Assembly (NCBI RefSeq): GCF_001544535.1
Contig: NZ_FCON02000007.1
Coordinates: forward strand, 1 to 64,000
Direction: 5' to 3'
Length of the DNA: 64,000 nt
From: Caballeronia choica
Lineage (GTDB): Bacteria > Pseudomonadota > Gammaproteobacteria > Burkholderiales > Burkholderiaceae
Part shown: one piece after another, positions 54,001-61,786 of the stretch
Position numbering within the stretch: position 1 is the stretch's first letter
Layout: each line of letters begins with the position of its first letter
Translations under genes and position numbers: made by a program
Notes under the pieces: model-generated
Database searches by the model: none
What the model was told of the DNA's origin: nothing
What the model saw: the letters and a program-made list of their open reading frames with translations, nothing else

Positions 54001-57000
54001 AGGCGTTCGTGCCGGAGAAGCCGAAGGCGCTGACCGATGCGTGACGCCGCGCTCCGGGTTCGCGAGACCAGTCTACGCCGGCACGCGGAATCGCGATCCG
54101 GCCTCCGAGGTCGATCAGCGGATTGAGTTGCGACAGGTTTCGCTGCAACGGGATCTGCCCGTGGTGCAGTGCCAGCAGCGTCTTGATGATCCCCGCCATG
54201 CCGGCGGCCGCTTCGAGGTGTCCAACGTTGGCTTTGGCGGAACCCAGATGGCACACGCGCTCCCTCTCGCTCGAACCGTGCGCAAGGACGCGCGACAGGG
54301 CGCGGCATTCGATCGGGTCGCCAAGGGGGGTGCCCGTGCCGTGTGCCTCGACGTACTGGAGCTCGGCGGGATCGACCTTCGCTTTCGCGAGCGCGCCCAG
54401 CACGAGCGCCTCCTGCGCGCTGCCGCTCGGCGCGGTCAGGCCGTTGCTGCGGCCGTCCTGGTTCACCGCGCTGCCGAGGATCGCGCCGTAGATCCGGTCG
54501 CCGTCGGCGACGGCATCCTGGTAACGCTTCAGCACCAGCGCGCCGCAACCTTCGCTGCGCACGTAGCCGTTCGCCGATGCGTCGAAGGTCTTGCATTGGC
54601 CGTCGGGCGACAGCATGCCGGCCTTGATCAGCCCGTGGTCCCATTCGCTCGCCAGAAGGACGTTGACGGCCCCCACGATGGCCGTGCGGCATTCGGCGTC
54701 CCTCAGACTCCGGCAGGCGAGATGGACCGCGGTGAGCGCCGACGAGCAGGCGGTGTCCACGACGAACGATGGCCCGTGCAAGTCGAGCTGGTAGGCAATC
54801 CGGTTGGCGATGACCGCCAGCACCGAGCCCTGGCTGCTGTAGGCGTCGAGTTCGCCATGCGTCAATTGCAGCAGGCCATAGTCGAAGGCGGACGCGCCGA
54901 AGAAGACGCCCGTGTCACTGCCGGCGATGGCATCGGGCTTCATGCCTGCGTCTTCCAGCGCATGCCATGCAACCTGCAGGGCGATCCGTTGCTGCGGGTC
55001 CATGCAGGCGGCTTCGCGGTTTGTGATCGAGAAGAACGCGTTGTCGAACTCGTTCAGGCCGTCCAGGAATCCGCCATGGCGTACCGTGCCGTCCTCATAC
55101 CGGCGCGAGGTGACGCCGCTGCGGCCTTCCGACAGCAAGCTCCAGTACGCGGCAAGGCTGTTCGCACCCGGAAAGCGGCACGCCATGCCGACGACCACGA
55201 CGGTATCCGGGTCGCAAGTCGCCGGGCCGACGTTCTGCCCCCGCGCACTGCTGCCCTCGATCCTGCGGCTCAGGTGCCGGGCGAGTTGCCGGACGTTGGG
55301 ATGGTCATAGAACTCGGTGGGATATACCTCTATGCCGAACCGGGCGGCGAGTTCGGTCGCCAGGCTGGTCGATTCGATCGAGCCGAGCCCGTATTCCGAG
55401 AACGGGCGATCGGAGCGGACGCTCGCCTGGGATATCTGCGAGATTTCCGCGATGCGTCGCGTGAGGAAAGCTTCCACGTCGGCCGCACACGAGGGGCCCG
55501 GAGCCGTCGAGGACGGAACGGTTGGCTTGGCGTCGCGGCCAGCTTCCCACTTCGCGACGACCCGCAGGCTGTCATCGAGAAACGCCCGCTTCGTCTGGCT
55601 GCGCTGGATCTTGCCGCTGGACGTCCTGGCCGTGGTGCCGGGCTGTATCAACACCGCAGTTTCCACGGGCAGGTCGAACGCGGCGCCGACTGCGCGACGG
55701 ATCGCGTCGAACATCTCGTCGTAGGGGCCGCCGCGATGCGCACGCGTGAGTTCCTGGACGACGACGACCCGTTCCTCCGCATCGCGCGTGACCGGGAACA
55801 CCGCGCAACCGCCTGGCGCGAAGCCGGGGTGGGCGCACTCGATCTCGCGTTCCGCATCCTGCGGGTAGTAGTTATCCCCGTGGACGATGATGAGGTCCTT
55901 GATTCGGCCCGTTGTGAAGACATCGCCCTCGTGGACGAATCCGAGGTCTCCGGTTCGGAGGTATTGCGGGCCGTCCCGGTCGCCGGCTAAAGTCGCGCCG
56001 AACGCCTGTGCGGTGTCGTCTGGCCTGTTCCAATAGCCGCTGGAAACGCTCTCGCTGTGGACCCAGATCTCCCCGATCTCGTGGGGGGCGCACTCGGTCA
56101 GGCGCGCGGGATCGACGATCTTCAGCGAAGTGCCATTCAACGCCTGACCGCAGGCCACGAGGCCGGCCGGCGCCTCGCCCGGCCCGGCAAGGCGGACTTC
56201 ATTGCGCAGCAGCGCCCTGGCCGAGAGCGACAGCGCGCGCAAAGGCGCGTCCCAGGTCTGGCACGTGACGAAGCAGGTCGCTTCCGCGAGACCGTACCCG
56301 GCGGTCATTGCTTCAGGGTGGAAGCCATGGCGGCCGAACTTCTGGTTGAAGCGGGCCACGGTTTCGGTGCTGATCGGCTCAGCGGCGTTGAGCGCCATGC
56401 GCCAGGACGACAGATCCAGGCCTTCGCAATCTGTGTCGGAGACCTTCTGGCAGCAGAGCGCGTACATGAAGTTGGGGCCCATGCTGTGCGTGCCCTTGAA
56501 ATCCGATATCGCCTTCAGCCAACGCAGCGGCATCTGGGCGACGGCGACACCGGGCAGCAGGCACGCCGAAATCGACCGGTACATCGGGAACAAGATTCCA
56601 TACAGAAGGCCCAGGTCGTGGAAATGCGGCACCCAGGAGATGATTCGACTGGCGTTGTCGTGGCCCAGCCCGTGGTCCCACTGTGTCAGGTTATGCAAGA
56701 TGTTCCGGTGGGACAGCATCACGCCCTTGGGCTTGCCCGTCGAACCGGAGGTGTATTGAAGCACCGCGATGGCAGCGGGCGAAGGCATGTCGATGACAGA
56801 GCCGGGACATGCGTCCCAGCCTTTGAACTTGTCCAGTTCCAGCCATGCCAGATCCCTCCATTGAGGGTTTTGCTCCACGAATGCGCTCGCATTGCCGATG
56901 GTCCTGGATACGCCGAGCACGAGTGACGGCTGACAGTCGTCCATGAGGGCCAATATCCGCTTCGTCTTGTGCGTATCGCCGGTCAACGGAACCGGCGACA

Positions 57001-57382
57001 CCGGGACGGTTGTCACGTTCGCGATCAGGCACGCGAGAAACGCCTCCACGAACTCCAGGCCGGTGGGGAACACCAATAGCGCGCGCTTGCCCGACATGCC
57101 CTGCTGCTGCAGCCATCCAGCCAGCCCTTTGGCCCGCTGAAGCAACTCATAATGGGTCAGCGTGCGGTCGACGACCTCGCCATCGCGCAAGTACGTATAG
57201 GAAGCGGACGTGTCCGGCGTCGTATTGTTTGTGAAAACGTCGAGCAAGGTAGATCCAATCACGACTACTCCCTTCTTCGGCAAACCATGTGAGCGGTATC
57301 GAACAGTGCAGTCGGCGCCTGAGCCTGGGGCTGGAAGCTTTGGGCTTGCGTCCGCGAGACCCGGCGACGATGGCCGGGTCAT
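51023..57382 (-). CDS. FAAL-ACP-KS-AT-MT-ACP hybrid polyketide synthase
   Basis: 2119 aa. Fatty-acyl-AMP ligase about 40-615 ('LQYTSGSTGKPKGVMLSH' at 208, 'NAAEPIS' at 332). ACP1 about 635-710 (LGSIES, Ser668). Ketosynthase about 725-1145 (VDTACSSA, Cys879; His1014; His1055). Acyltransferase about 1240-1530 (GHSLGE, Ser1334; HHSRMM at 1437). Methyltransferase about 1600-1965 ('ILELGAGTGGTSAALL' at 1810). ACP2 about 2030-2105 (GVDSI, Ser2066), after an all-Pro/Ala linker. No KR, DH or ER is present, so one extension of a fatty starter with malonate should leave a beta-keto, alpha-methyl (or O-methyl) group. It starts within the stop of a 30-codon leader ORF and is coupled to the NRPS. Confidence 0.93.
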   Translation of the reverse strand: MTRPSSPGLADASPKLPAPGSGADCTVRYRSHGLPKKGVVVIGSTLLDVFTNNTTPDTSASYTYLRDGEVVDRTLTHYELLQRAKGLAGWLQQQGMSGKRALLVFPTGLEFVEAFLACLIANVTTVPVSPVPLTGDTHKTKRILALMDDCQPSLVLGVSRTIGNASAFVEQNPQWRDLAWLELDKFKGWDACPGSVIDMPSPAAIAVLQYTSGSTGKPKGVMLSHRNILHNLTQWDHGLGHDNASRIISWVPHFHDLGLLYGILFPMYRSISACLLPGVAVAQMPLRWLKAISDFKGTHSMGPNFMYALCCQKVSDTDCEGLDLSSWRMALNAAEPISTETVARFNQKFGRHGFHPEAMTAGYGLAEATCFVTCQTWDAPLRALSLSARALLRNEVRLAGPGEAPAGLVACGQALNGTSLKIVDPARLTECAPHEIGEIWVHSESVSSGYWNRPDDTAQAFGATLAGDRDGPQYLRTGDLGFVHEGDVFTTGRIKDLIIVHGDNYYPQDAEREIECAHPGFAPGGCAVFPVTRDAEERVVVVQELTRAHRGGPYDEMFDAIRRAVGAAFDLPVETAVLIQPGTTARTSSGKIQRSQTKRAFLDDSLRVVAKWEAGRDAKPTVPSSTAPGPSCAADVEAFLTRRIAEISQISQASVRSDRPFSEYGLGSIESTSLATELAARFGIEVYPTEFYDHPNVRQLARHLSRRIEGSSARGQNVGPATCDPDTVVVVGMACRFPGANSLAAYWSLLSEGRSGVTSRRYEDGTVRHGGFLDGLNEFDNAFFSITNREAACMDPQQRIALQVAWHALEDAGMKPDAIAGSDTGVFFGASAFDYGLLQLTHGELDAYSSQGSVLAVIANRIAYQLDLHGPSFVVDTACSSALTAVHLACRSLRDAECRTAIVGAVNVLLASEWDHGLIKAGMLSPDGQCKTFDASANGYVRSEGCGALVLKRYQDAVADGDRIYGAILGSAVNQDGRSNGLTAPSGSAQEALVLGALAKAKVDPAELQYVEAHGTGTPLGDPIECRALSRVLAHGSSERERVCHLGSAKANVGHLEAAAGMAGIIKTLLALHHGQIPLQRNLSQLNPLIDLGGRIAIPRAGVDWSREPGARRHASVSAFGFSGTNACVVLGDADDATAGSHQRAVADRAPVPSRALPFVMSARDKPALRRLAARHVAHLETLPEHDWPAFLYTSTCRRALQDTRFAVAADSAASLAAKLRAVAGGSDLHVTEQAGRGVPRIAFVYSGQGIPLKDAGRALFERLPAFREALGRCDAILAPRLGFELETLLYGNRPDIDLTRPSLAQPVHFALQYALGQTLSSLGIRADVTLGHSLGEYAALVTCGAMSIESALRLVAARGDLCENRVGPGAMAAIFADEETVSRAILQSGHTVDLAAINGQHHCVVAGSIEAVSQFCAYLAEHHSIEHRKLRVERAHHSRMMDPIMPALMRAAEALELQAPASGFISNVTGGLWTPGKQLSGHYFARHLREPVRFADSLQALAGADVALAIEIGTRPVLCGIAEACQDGAGPRWLPLLRHNGHDEEDLVECLLQIAGAGHALDWQPLFAEDQRRVVSLPGYEFERVPHWFRQRSAIAPSAGLPNAARPAWEEIVRCGEEALRSFKAVESSALAEFDAVWKRLEEACTPAMAAALAELGAFRQAGETVSAQEIVARLGLKANRLPLVGQWLAALGHAGLLQSAGDGLYRNPAPFDAKHLKEQVTGLLSGIRTSSDYKPLVDYVKECAISQVALLTGETNPLDLLFPDGESRVADALYQLNPVSRMQNHIAVEVLRVLVGRHTAIEHRPMRILELGAGTGGTSAALLKVLPAAGVTYRFTDVSHFFTDRAKARFAGLPFIEYGLFDINKGLAEQGYEPASFDLILAANVIHTAKYVDRTLHQLRELLVPGGAVMLIEGTVNTPIQMLTLAHIESFGHYQDRRRARNLPFMSADEWRACLLDAGFERCGAVPGAGHSSRAWPQHVLLAGSPEQDAAPARDAVTEKAFASVAPLPPPPPPAAAAPDAPDAPVDCGVATADALSQLLGKLIHVDAARLDPQATFMELGVDSIVLMEFTHAVSRQHGVKLTVPQIFEHYPSLDKLSRFLDAGETPASSVDAAEEV

Positions 57383-57471
57383 TGCCGGGCTTGTCCTGTC
57401 AAGATGCCTATGACAATGTCCTGCAGCGAGTGGATAGGACGACTTCTGTAGGTATCCATAATTGTTTCCAT
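57379..57471 (-). CDS. 30-residue leader peptide coupled to the PKS gene
   Basis: ATG 57471 follows AGGAGAT by six bases, a near-ideal ribosome-binding site, stronger than that of the PKS gene. The peptide begins METIMDTYRSRPIHSLQDIV and its TGA (57381-57379) overlaps the PKS ATG (57382-57380) as ATGA. Translation of the PKS therefore probably depends on it. I know no relative. It could simply be a translational coupling device or encode a functional small protein. Confidence 0.6.
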   Translation of the reverse strand: METIMDTYRSRPIHSLQDIVIGILTGQARQ

Positions 57472-57899
57472 TGCTATCTCCTCTTCAATTGGGTAGCCGG
57501 ACGCCATTTGCCAGGTCCGCCATGTTGAGTGAAGCGTAACGTATATAAAGTGAGGCTCGTTATGACGATCCTGCCAATCGGTAGGAGGATCATGCGTTTG
57601 CGCTACGGATATGTGCGCGGGAATACAGATCCGAAACTCAGGCGGGCATCGCCGATGGAAACGACGCAAGATCGTCATACTCGGCAGCGAAATCGTCCTA
57701 ACGGCTTCCTCCCCGGTTGGGGTACTCTAAATACCAGGCAGGCACGAGGAGACCACGCCTTCCAAACCGGCGACCCGAGCAAGCGATCCTGTCGACCACC
57801 TTCACCTTTGCCAGGGAAAAGGGTCGCACCACGGTGGCAGGCACGAGAAACGAATCGGTAACTGAAACTTCGCAACGTACCTATCGGTGGAACAAGTCA
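57472..57899. promoter_or_regulatory. Divergent promoter region of the PKS operon and GAF gene
   Basis: 428 bp. An imperfect inverted repeat GATCCT (57567-57572) N13 AGGATC (57586-57591) overlies 'CTGCCAATCGGTAGGAG', a candidate operator. GGCAGGCACGAG occurs twice in direct orientation (57737 and 57836). No further gene is convincing here. Confidence 0.4.
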
Positions 57900-58742
57900 A
57901 TGAAGTTATCGAAGATCCAACGCTGTTCGGGGCGAGCGATGGAAACGCGCAGTGAGAATTGCAAAGCCGAAGACCGGGAGCTCCGCGACGACCCTATTCC
58001 CGGGAAGTCCGAATTCGATAGGTATGCTTGCGCGAAGTATCCGGCGGACGTTCAACCGCCGGCTTCCGCGTTTGACAAACAAGTTGTGCAATTGGCGGCG
58101 ATGACCGCTGGAATATTCAATGCACCGACGTGCTTGCTGTTGCTTTTGGATAGTGACGAACTGTCGAAATTCAAGCTCAAGCTGTATTGCGGCCACCGGC
58201 AGGTATGCTCTCAGTGCATCGACAAGGCAAGCGTCATGGCTCGACAAACCATTTCCGTTGGCAAGCCGATCATCGAGGAGTATTCGTCCGCGTGCGGTTT
58301 GTGTTCCTCCGAACGGGCGAATGCAGACTACGCCGGATGCATGATTGCCACGCCTATCCGCGTGGAGAACAAGACGATCGGTGCAATCAACTTGCGCAGC
58401 GAAATGAATCCGCTCTTCAATGCAAACGACATGCAGCTCGTGCGCGCCGCATCATGGTTCGTGGGCCAATCACTGCGACGCATCGAGCTGGAAAACTTGC
58501 TCGACTCGCAGTTTGCGCAACTGGCCGTAGCGCGTGAAGCGCATTCCTCGTTGGCTGATTTGTCTTCTTTCGCGATCCATTCGCCCGCGCGCCTGGCCAA
58601 GACACTTGCCAGATCGTTTTATCGGGAAATGATCAAGGTCGGTCTTAGCCGTGCAGAAGTGATCAATGCCGCTTCGGAAATCATCTCCCAGGTCAGTGAG
58701 CATATGAAGCAGAAGGATGCGTGCGGGAAAAAGATTTCATGA
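57900..58742 (+). CDS. Cys-rich GAF-domain protein, putative regulator
   Basis: 280 aa. The GAF fold spans about 60-195: 'AFDKQVVQLAAMTAGIFNAP', 'GKPIIEEYS', 'AGCMIATPIRVENKTIGAINL'. Cysteines at 97, 103, 106, 132, 135 and 147 ('YCGHRQVCSQC', 'SACGLCSS') could hold a metal or Fe-S cluster. A helical C-terminal part (about 230-280, 'RLAKTLARSFYREMIKVGLS') follows; no classical HTH is obvious. It diverges from the PKS operon and is the best local candidate for its sensor. ATG 57939 is an alternative start. Confidence 0.7.
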   Translation: MKLSKIQRCSGRAMETRSENCKAEDRELRDDPIPGKSEFDRYACAKYPADVQPPASAFDKQVVQLAAMTAGIFNAPTCLLLLLDSDELSKFKLKLYCGHRQVCSQCIDKASVMARQTISVGKPIIEEYSSACGLCSSERANADYAGCMIATPIRVENKTIGAINLRSEMNPLFNANDMQLVRAASWFVGQSLRRIELENLLDSQFAQLAVAREAHSSLADLSSFAIHSPARLAKTLARSFYREMIKVGLSRAEVINAASEIISQVSEHMKQKDACGKKIS

Positions 58743-58770
58743 CGCGTGGGTCGAGCGGAATGCTGCTGAC

Positions 58771-59025
58771 ATTCCCGAACTCCCTCATGTGAAGCACGTT
58801 TTCGTCAAAGCGGCTACACGGGTGAACAACCGTGCCGAGAACAGCCACCAGCCGACCCACCGGCGCGAACGCCAGATGTGCGGTTTTCGCGATGCGCGTC
58901 GCATGCAGGCGTTTCTCTCAAGCTTCAGCCCGATCCGGCGGCACTTCGCGTTACCCGGACGTCAAATGAACGCAGCACGTCATCGTGCCATGCTGAAGGA
59001 ACGCTTCGCCACATGGCATAGTTAG
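58771..59025 (+). mobile_element. IS6-family transposase C-terminal remnant
   Basis: An open frame of about 84 codons reads 'HVKHVFVKAATRVNNRAENS', 'HQPTHRRERQMCGFRDARRM', 'FLSSFSPIRRHFALPG' and ends 'ERFATWHS'. 'R-x-NNRAENSHQPTR-x-RER' is the hallmark near the end of IS6-type DDE transposases, holding the last catalytic Glu. The N-terminal HTH and the DD part are missing. No terminal inverted repeats are evident. It marks a past insertion at the right edge of the biosynthetic region. Confidence 0.8.
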
Positions 59026-59207
59026 ACTGTTGCCGGCGCTGGCGAAAAAGTTATCTGATAAGGATAGTTACCTTTGAGCTACGCACGTAGTCCGTGTCCA
59101 CCCGATTTACCCGGACGACAGCATCGCGGGCCTGGATGCAGATGTCGAAAGTCGCGGTGGTGCTCAAGGGTAGAATGAGCGGAACGTAACCTGAGCGGGA
59201 AAAAGGG

Positions 59208-60179
59208 ATGAACCTCGCGAGGATCGACCTCAACCTTTTGCGCGTATTCGATGCGGTATTTGAAGACCGCAATCTGCTTCTCGCAGGTAAGCGACTGAAT
59301 CTCAGCCAGTCGGCCATCAGTCACGCGCTCGGGCGGTTACGCGATGTGCTCGAGGACGACCTCTTCGTACGCACGGCGAAAGGGATGGAACCTACCGCTC
59401 GCGCAGTGGCCATGGCCATGCCGCTGCGCAATGCGCTGCAGCAGATCCAGAACGCCCTCGGGGATGAGCCGTTCTTGCCGAACGTTGCAAGCCGCGATTT
59501 TGTAGTGGCAGCGAACGACTATATAACGATGCTGTTGCTCGGCCGGCTGAGCCAGAGGTTGAGCGCGGAAGCGCCAATGGTCAATCTGGTGATAAGGCCA
59601 TCCACGAGGCTCGATCTTGCTGGACAAATCGACATTGGCAGAATTGACATCGCGGTTGGCATTTTCGCTGAGGTGCCGGCGCGGTTTCAGTCGATGCTTG
59701 TCTGGAAGCAGACGGAAGTTCTGGTGATGCACCGGGAACATCCCATTGGCGAGCGGGACGTCACGCGGGAGGACCTGGTGAACTATCCCCTTGTGTCCGT
59801 CTCCCTGGGCGGTCAGGAGGAAGGGGCCGTCGGTGGCTTTATCGTCGAGCGAGGTCTCGCACGGCAATCGGAGATGTTCGACCGACAAGCGCTTGAGGAC
59901 GCCTTTGCCGGTTCTCCTGCCTCCCCCCGACTCCGTGTTTCCGTCGCCCATTCCCTGGCGATTCCCGCGTTGCTTCGACATAGCGACATGCTCGCCATCG
60001 TGCCTTCTCCGCTGGGGCGCGAATTCGAGCGCTACGGCGAGTTGCGCGCCCGGCCCATCCCCTATGCCGCCCCAATGTCGTCGGTGCGGGCGGTGTGGCA
60101 CGCGCGCAATGAGCAGGATCCCGCGCTTCAATGGTTGCGGGCGCAGATTGTCGACGTCGCGAAACAAGTTCGAGGCTAG
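59208..60179 (+). CDS. LysR-family transcriptional regulator
   Basis: 323 aa. The N-terminal wHTH 'RIDLNLLRVFDAVFEDRNLLLAGKRLNLSQSAISHALGRLRDVL' is quoted in parts ('RIDLNLLRVFDAV', 'LNLSQSAISHALGRLRD') and 'DDLFVRTAKGMEPT' follows. The effector domain starts near residue 95. It belongs to the NodD/NahR-like type by its 'DLNLL..F' opening. It is 79 bp before a nitroreductase gene on the same strand and probably controls the nitroaromatic genes. Confidence 0.92.
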   Translation: MNLARIDLNLLRVFDAVFEDRNLLLAGKRLNLSQSAISHALGRLRDVLEDDLFVRTAKGMEPTARAVAMAMPLRNALQQIQNALGDEPFLPNVASRDFVVAANDYITMLLLGRLSQRLSAEAPMVNLVIRPSTRLDLAGQIDIGRIDIAVGIFAEVPARFQSMLVWKQTEVLVMHREHPIGERDVTREDLVNYPLVSVSLGGQEEGAVGGFIVERGLARQSEMFDRQALEDAFAGSPASPRLRVSVAHSLAIPALLRHSDMLAIVPSPLGREFERYGELRARPIPYAAPMSSVRAVWHARNEQDPALQWLRAQIVDVAKQVRG

Positions 60180-60258
60180 TCGATCCTGTCTGCTGCAAGT
60201 TCACCTTGCAGTTTCTTCACTATGGACCGCGTTTTTCCTGTGCCATCATGGGCATGCC

Positions 60259-60987
60259 ATGTACACAGATATTCTTGACGCCGTGGAGACCGGTCCTCAC
60301 ATGCATTCGGATGCCTATATCGTCGACGCTGTTATCCGGTCGCGGAAAGCCGTTCGCGCTTTTCGTCCAGATGCCATCGCTAAAGAAGACATCGTCGACA
60401 TTCTCGATGTCGCCCGTACCGCCCCCAGCAACTCCAACACTCAGCCGTGGCATGTTCACGTGCTGAGTGGCCGCTGCAAACGGCAACTCAGTGATGCGCT
60501 CGCGCGTGCTCACACGGCTGAAACGCATCCGCCGCTGCAACACATGCCGGATCCGTTGCCCGATGCCTGCCGGCCGAGGCAGGAGGAGTTTGGTGCGCGG
60601 TATTACGGAGCGCTTGGCATCGATAAGACGGACGTTGCCGCCCGTCTCCGGGCGACCGCCCGCAACTTCGATTTCTTCGGAGCGCCGATCGGCATGATTT
60701 TCACGATCGATGCCCGCCTGAAAAAGCATAGCTGGCTCGACTATGGTCTGTTCCTGCAGACAGTCATGATCGCGGCTCGCGCGCGCGGTCTCGATACGTG
60801 CGCGCAGGTGTCGTTCGCGCGCTATCGAGGCGTCATCGCGGAGCGTCTCCGGATCGAACCCGGTTACGACGTCGTGTGTGGAATGTCGCTGGGTTACGCG
60901 CAAGAGGATTCCGTTGTGAACCAGCTCGGGATGCCGCGTGAGTCGGTCGAGCAATTCGCAAGATTCGCTGGATTCGACGACGAATAG
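60259..60987 (+). CDS. Nitroreductase (PnbA-like, FMN-dependent)
   Basis: 242 aa. Nitroreductase motifs: 'AVIRSRKAVRAFRPDAIAKE' (FMN phosphate contacts), 'DVARTAPSNSNTQPWHVHVL', 'SWLDYGLFLQTVMIAARARG' and 'VVCGMSLGYAQEDSVVNQL'. The neighbouring DUF4863 gene suggests that it reduces a nitrobenzoate to the hydroxylamino stage. ATG 60259 is the first plausible start; ATG 60301 (MHSDAYIV) is an alternative that would trim the first 14 residues. Confidence 0.85.
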   Translation: MYTDILDAVETGPHMHSDAYIVDAVIRSRKAVRAFRPDAIAKEDIVDILDVARTAPSNSNTQPWHVHVLSGRCKRQLSDALARAHTAETHPPLQHMPDPLPDACRPRQEEFGARYYGALGIDKTDVAARLRATARNFDFFGAPIGMIFTIDARLKKHSWLDYGLFLQTVMIAARARGLDTCAQVSFARYRGVIAERLRIEPGYDVVCGMSLGYAQEDSVVNQLGMPRESVEQFARFAGFDDE

Positions 60988-61031
60988 ACCAGCGCGATTT
61001 TCTTTGTCACCGCTGTTTTTACTTTAACGAT

Positions 61032-61613
61032 ATGACCATCAAAATTCTTGCTCTATGCGGAAGCGCTCGCCGCGACTCCTTGAATCGAAAACTCTTGAAC
61101 GTAGCGGCGCGTGGTGCGCATGACGACGGAGGCGAGGTGACGTTCATCTCACTGGCCGACTATCAGTTGCCGCTTTATGAAGGGGACTTCGAAATGGAGC
61201 GCGGCGTTCCTGAACGCGTGAGAGAACTGCAGCGATTGTTTGCCGAGCATGAGGCGCTCCTGATCGCATCCCCCGAGCACAATGGAGGATATACGGCGTC
61301 GCTCAAGAACGCGATCGACTGGATCAGCCGACCTCGCGAAAGCGGCGAGCCCGGCGTTCTACTTTTCGCGAGGAAGGTGGCCGCCGTGGTCTCGGCATCG
61401 CCGGGACCGATGGGTGGCCTTCGTTCGATGCTGGGCATGCGGGGTGTGCTGGAAAAGTTGGGCGCCATCGTTATCCCGCAAGGCTTCTCCCTTGGCGCCG
61501 CCCACCTGGCCTTCACAAAAGATGGCAACCTCGCCGACGCAAAGGCAGACGCTGAAGTCCGCGCGGTCGGGGCTGGTCTGGTCGGCGTCACACGGCAACT
61601 GTCCAGCAGGTAG
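61032..61613 (+). CDS. NAD(P)H-dependent FMN reductase
   Basis: 193 aa. The flavodoxin-like fold has 'ILALCGSARRDSLNRKLL' (FMN phosphate loop), 'LPLYEGDFEMERGVP' and 'IASPEHNGGYTASLKNAIDW', typical of chromate/azo/FMN reductases. It is 45 bp after the nitroreductase gene and may supply reduced flavin or reduce nitro groups itself. A 13-bp stem hairpin follows its stop. Confidence 0.9.
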   Translation: MTIKILALCGSARRDSLNRKLLNVAARGAHDDGGEVTFISLADYQLPLYEGDFEMERGVPERVRELQRLFAEHEALLIASPEHNGGYTASLKNAIDWISRPRESGEPGVLLFARKVAAVVSASPGPMGGLRSMLGMRGVLEKLGAIVIPQGFSLGAAHLAFTKDGNLADAKADAEVRAVGAGLVGVTRQLSSR

Positions 61614-61626
61614 GGCAGGGATAGTC

Positions 61627-61654
61627 GGCGCTCGTGATCTCGATCACGAGCGCC
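61627..61654. terminator. 28-nt perfect hairpin between convergent genes
   Basis: GGCGCTCGTGATC, two bases (TC), GATCACGAGCGCC: a perfect 13-bp stem 14 bp after the FMN-reductase stop. It lies between convergent genes and would act in both directions. There is no T-run after it in either direction, so it may be an mRNA-stabilising or Rho-related element, not a simple intrinsic terminator. Confidence 0.6.
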
Positions 61655-61786
61655 TCGATGGCATGATTCGGCGTTACTGGACGAGTGCCATGCACTCGTC
61701 GGTCAGAAAGCCGAGGGCCAAACGTGGCTTCGGCATGAACATCAAGAAGATATCGCTACGCGATTCAGTGCCGCCGGATCGGATGG

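Noticed and set aside
51440-55990. Long plus-strand frames (661 and 848 codons) opposite the PKS gene
   Set aside because: Shadows of the megasynthase reading frame; composition is Arg/His/Gln-rich and no family is visible.
57737-57847. Direct repeat GGCAGGCACGAG, two copies 99 bp apart
   Set aside because: Only 12 bp and two copies; may be chance, so it is mentioned with the promoter region only.
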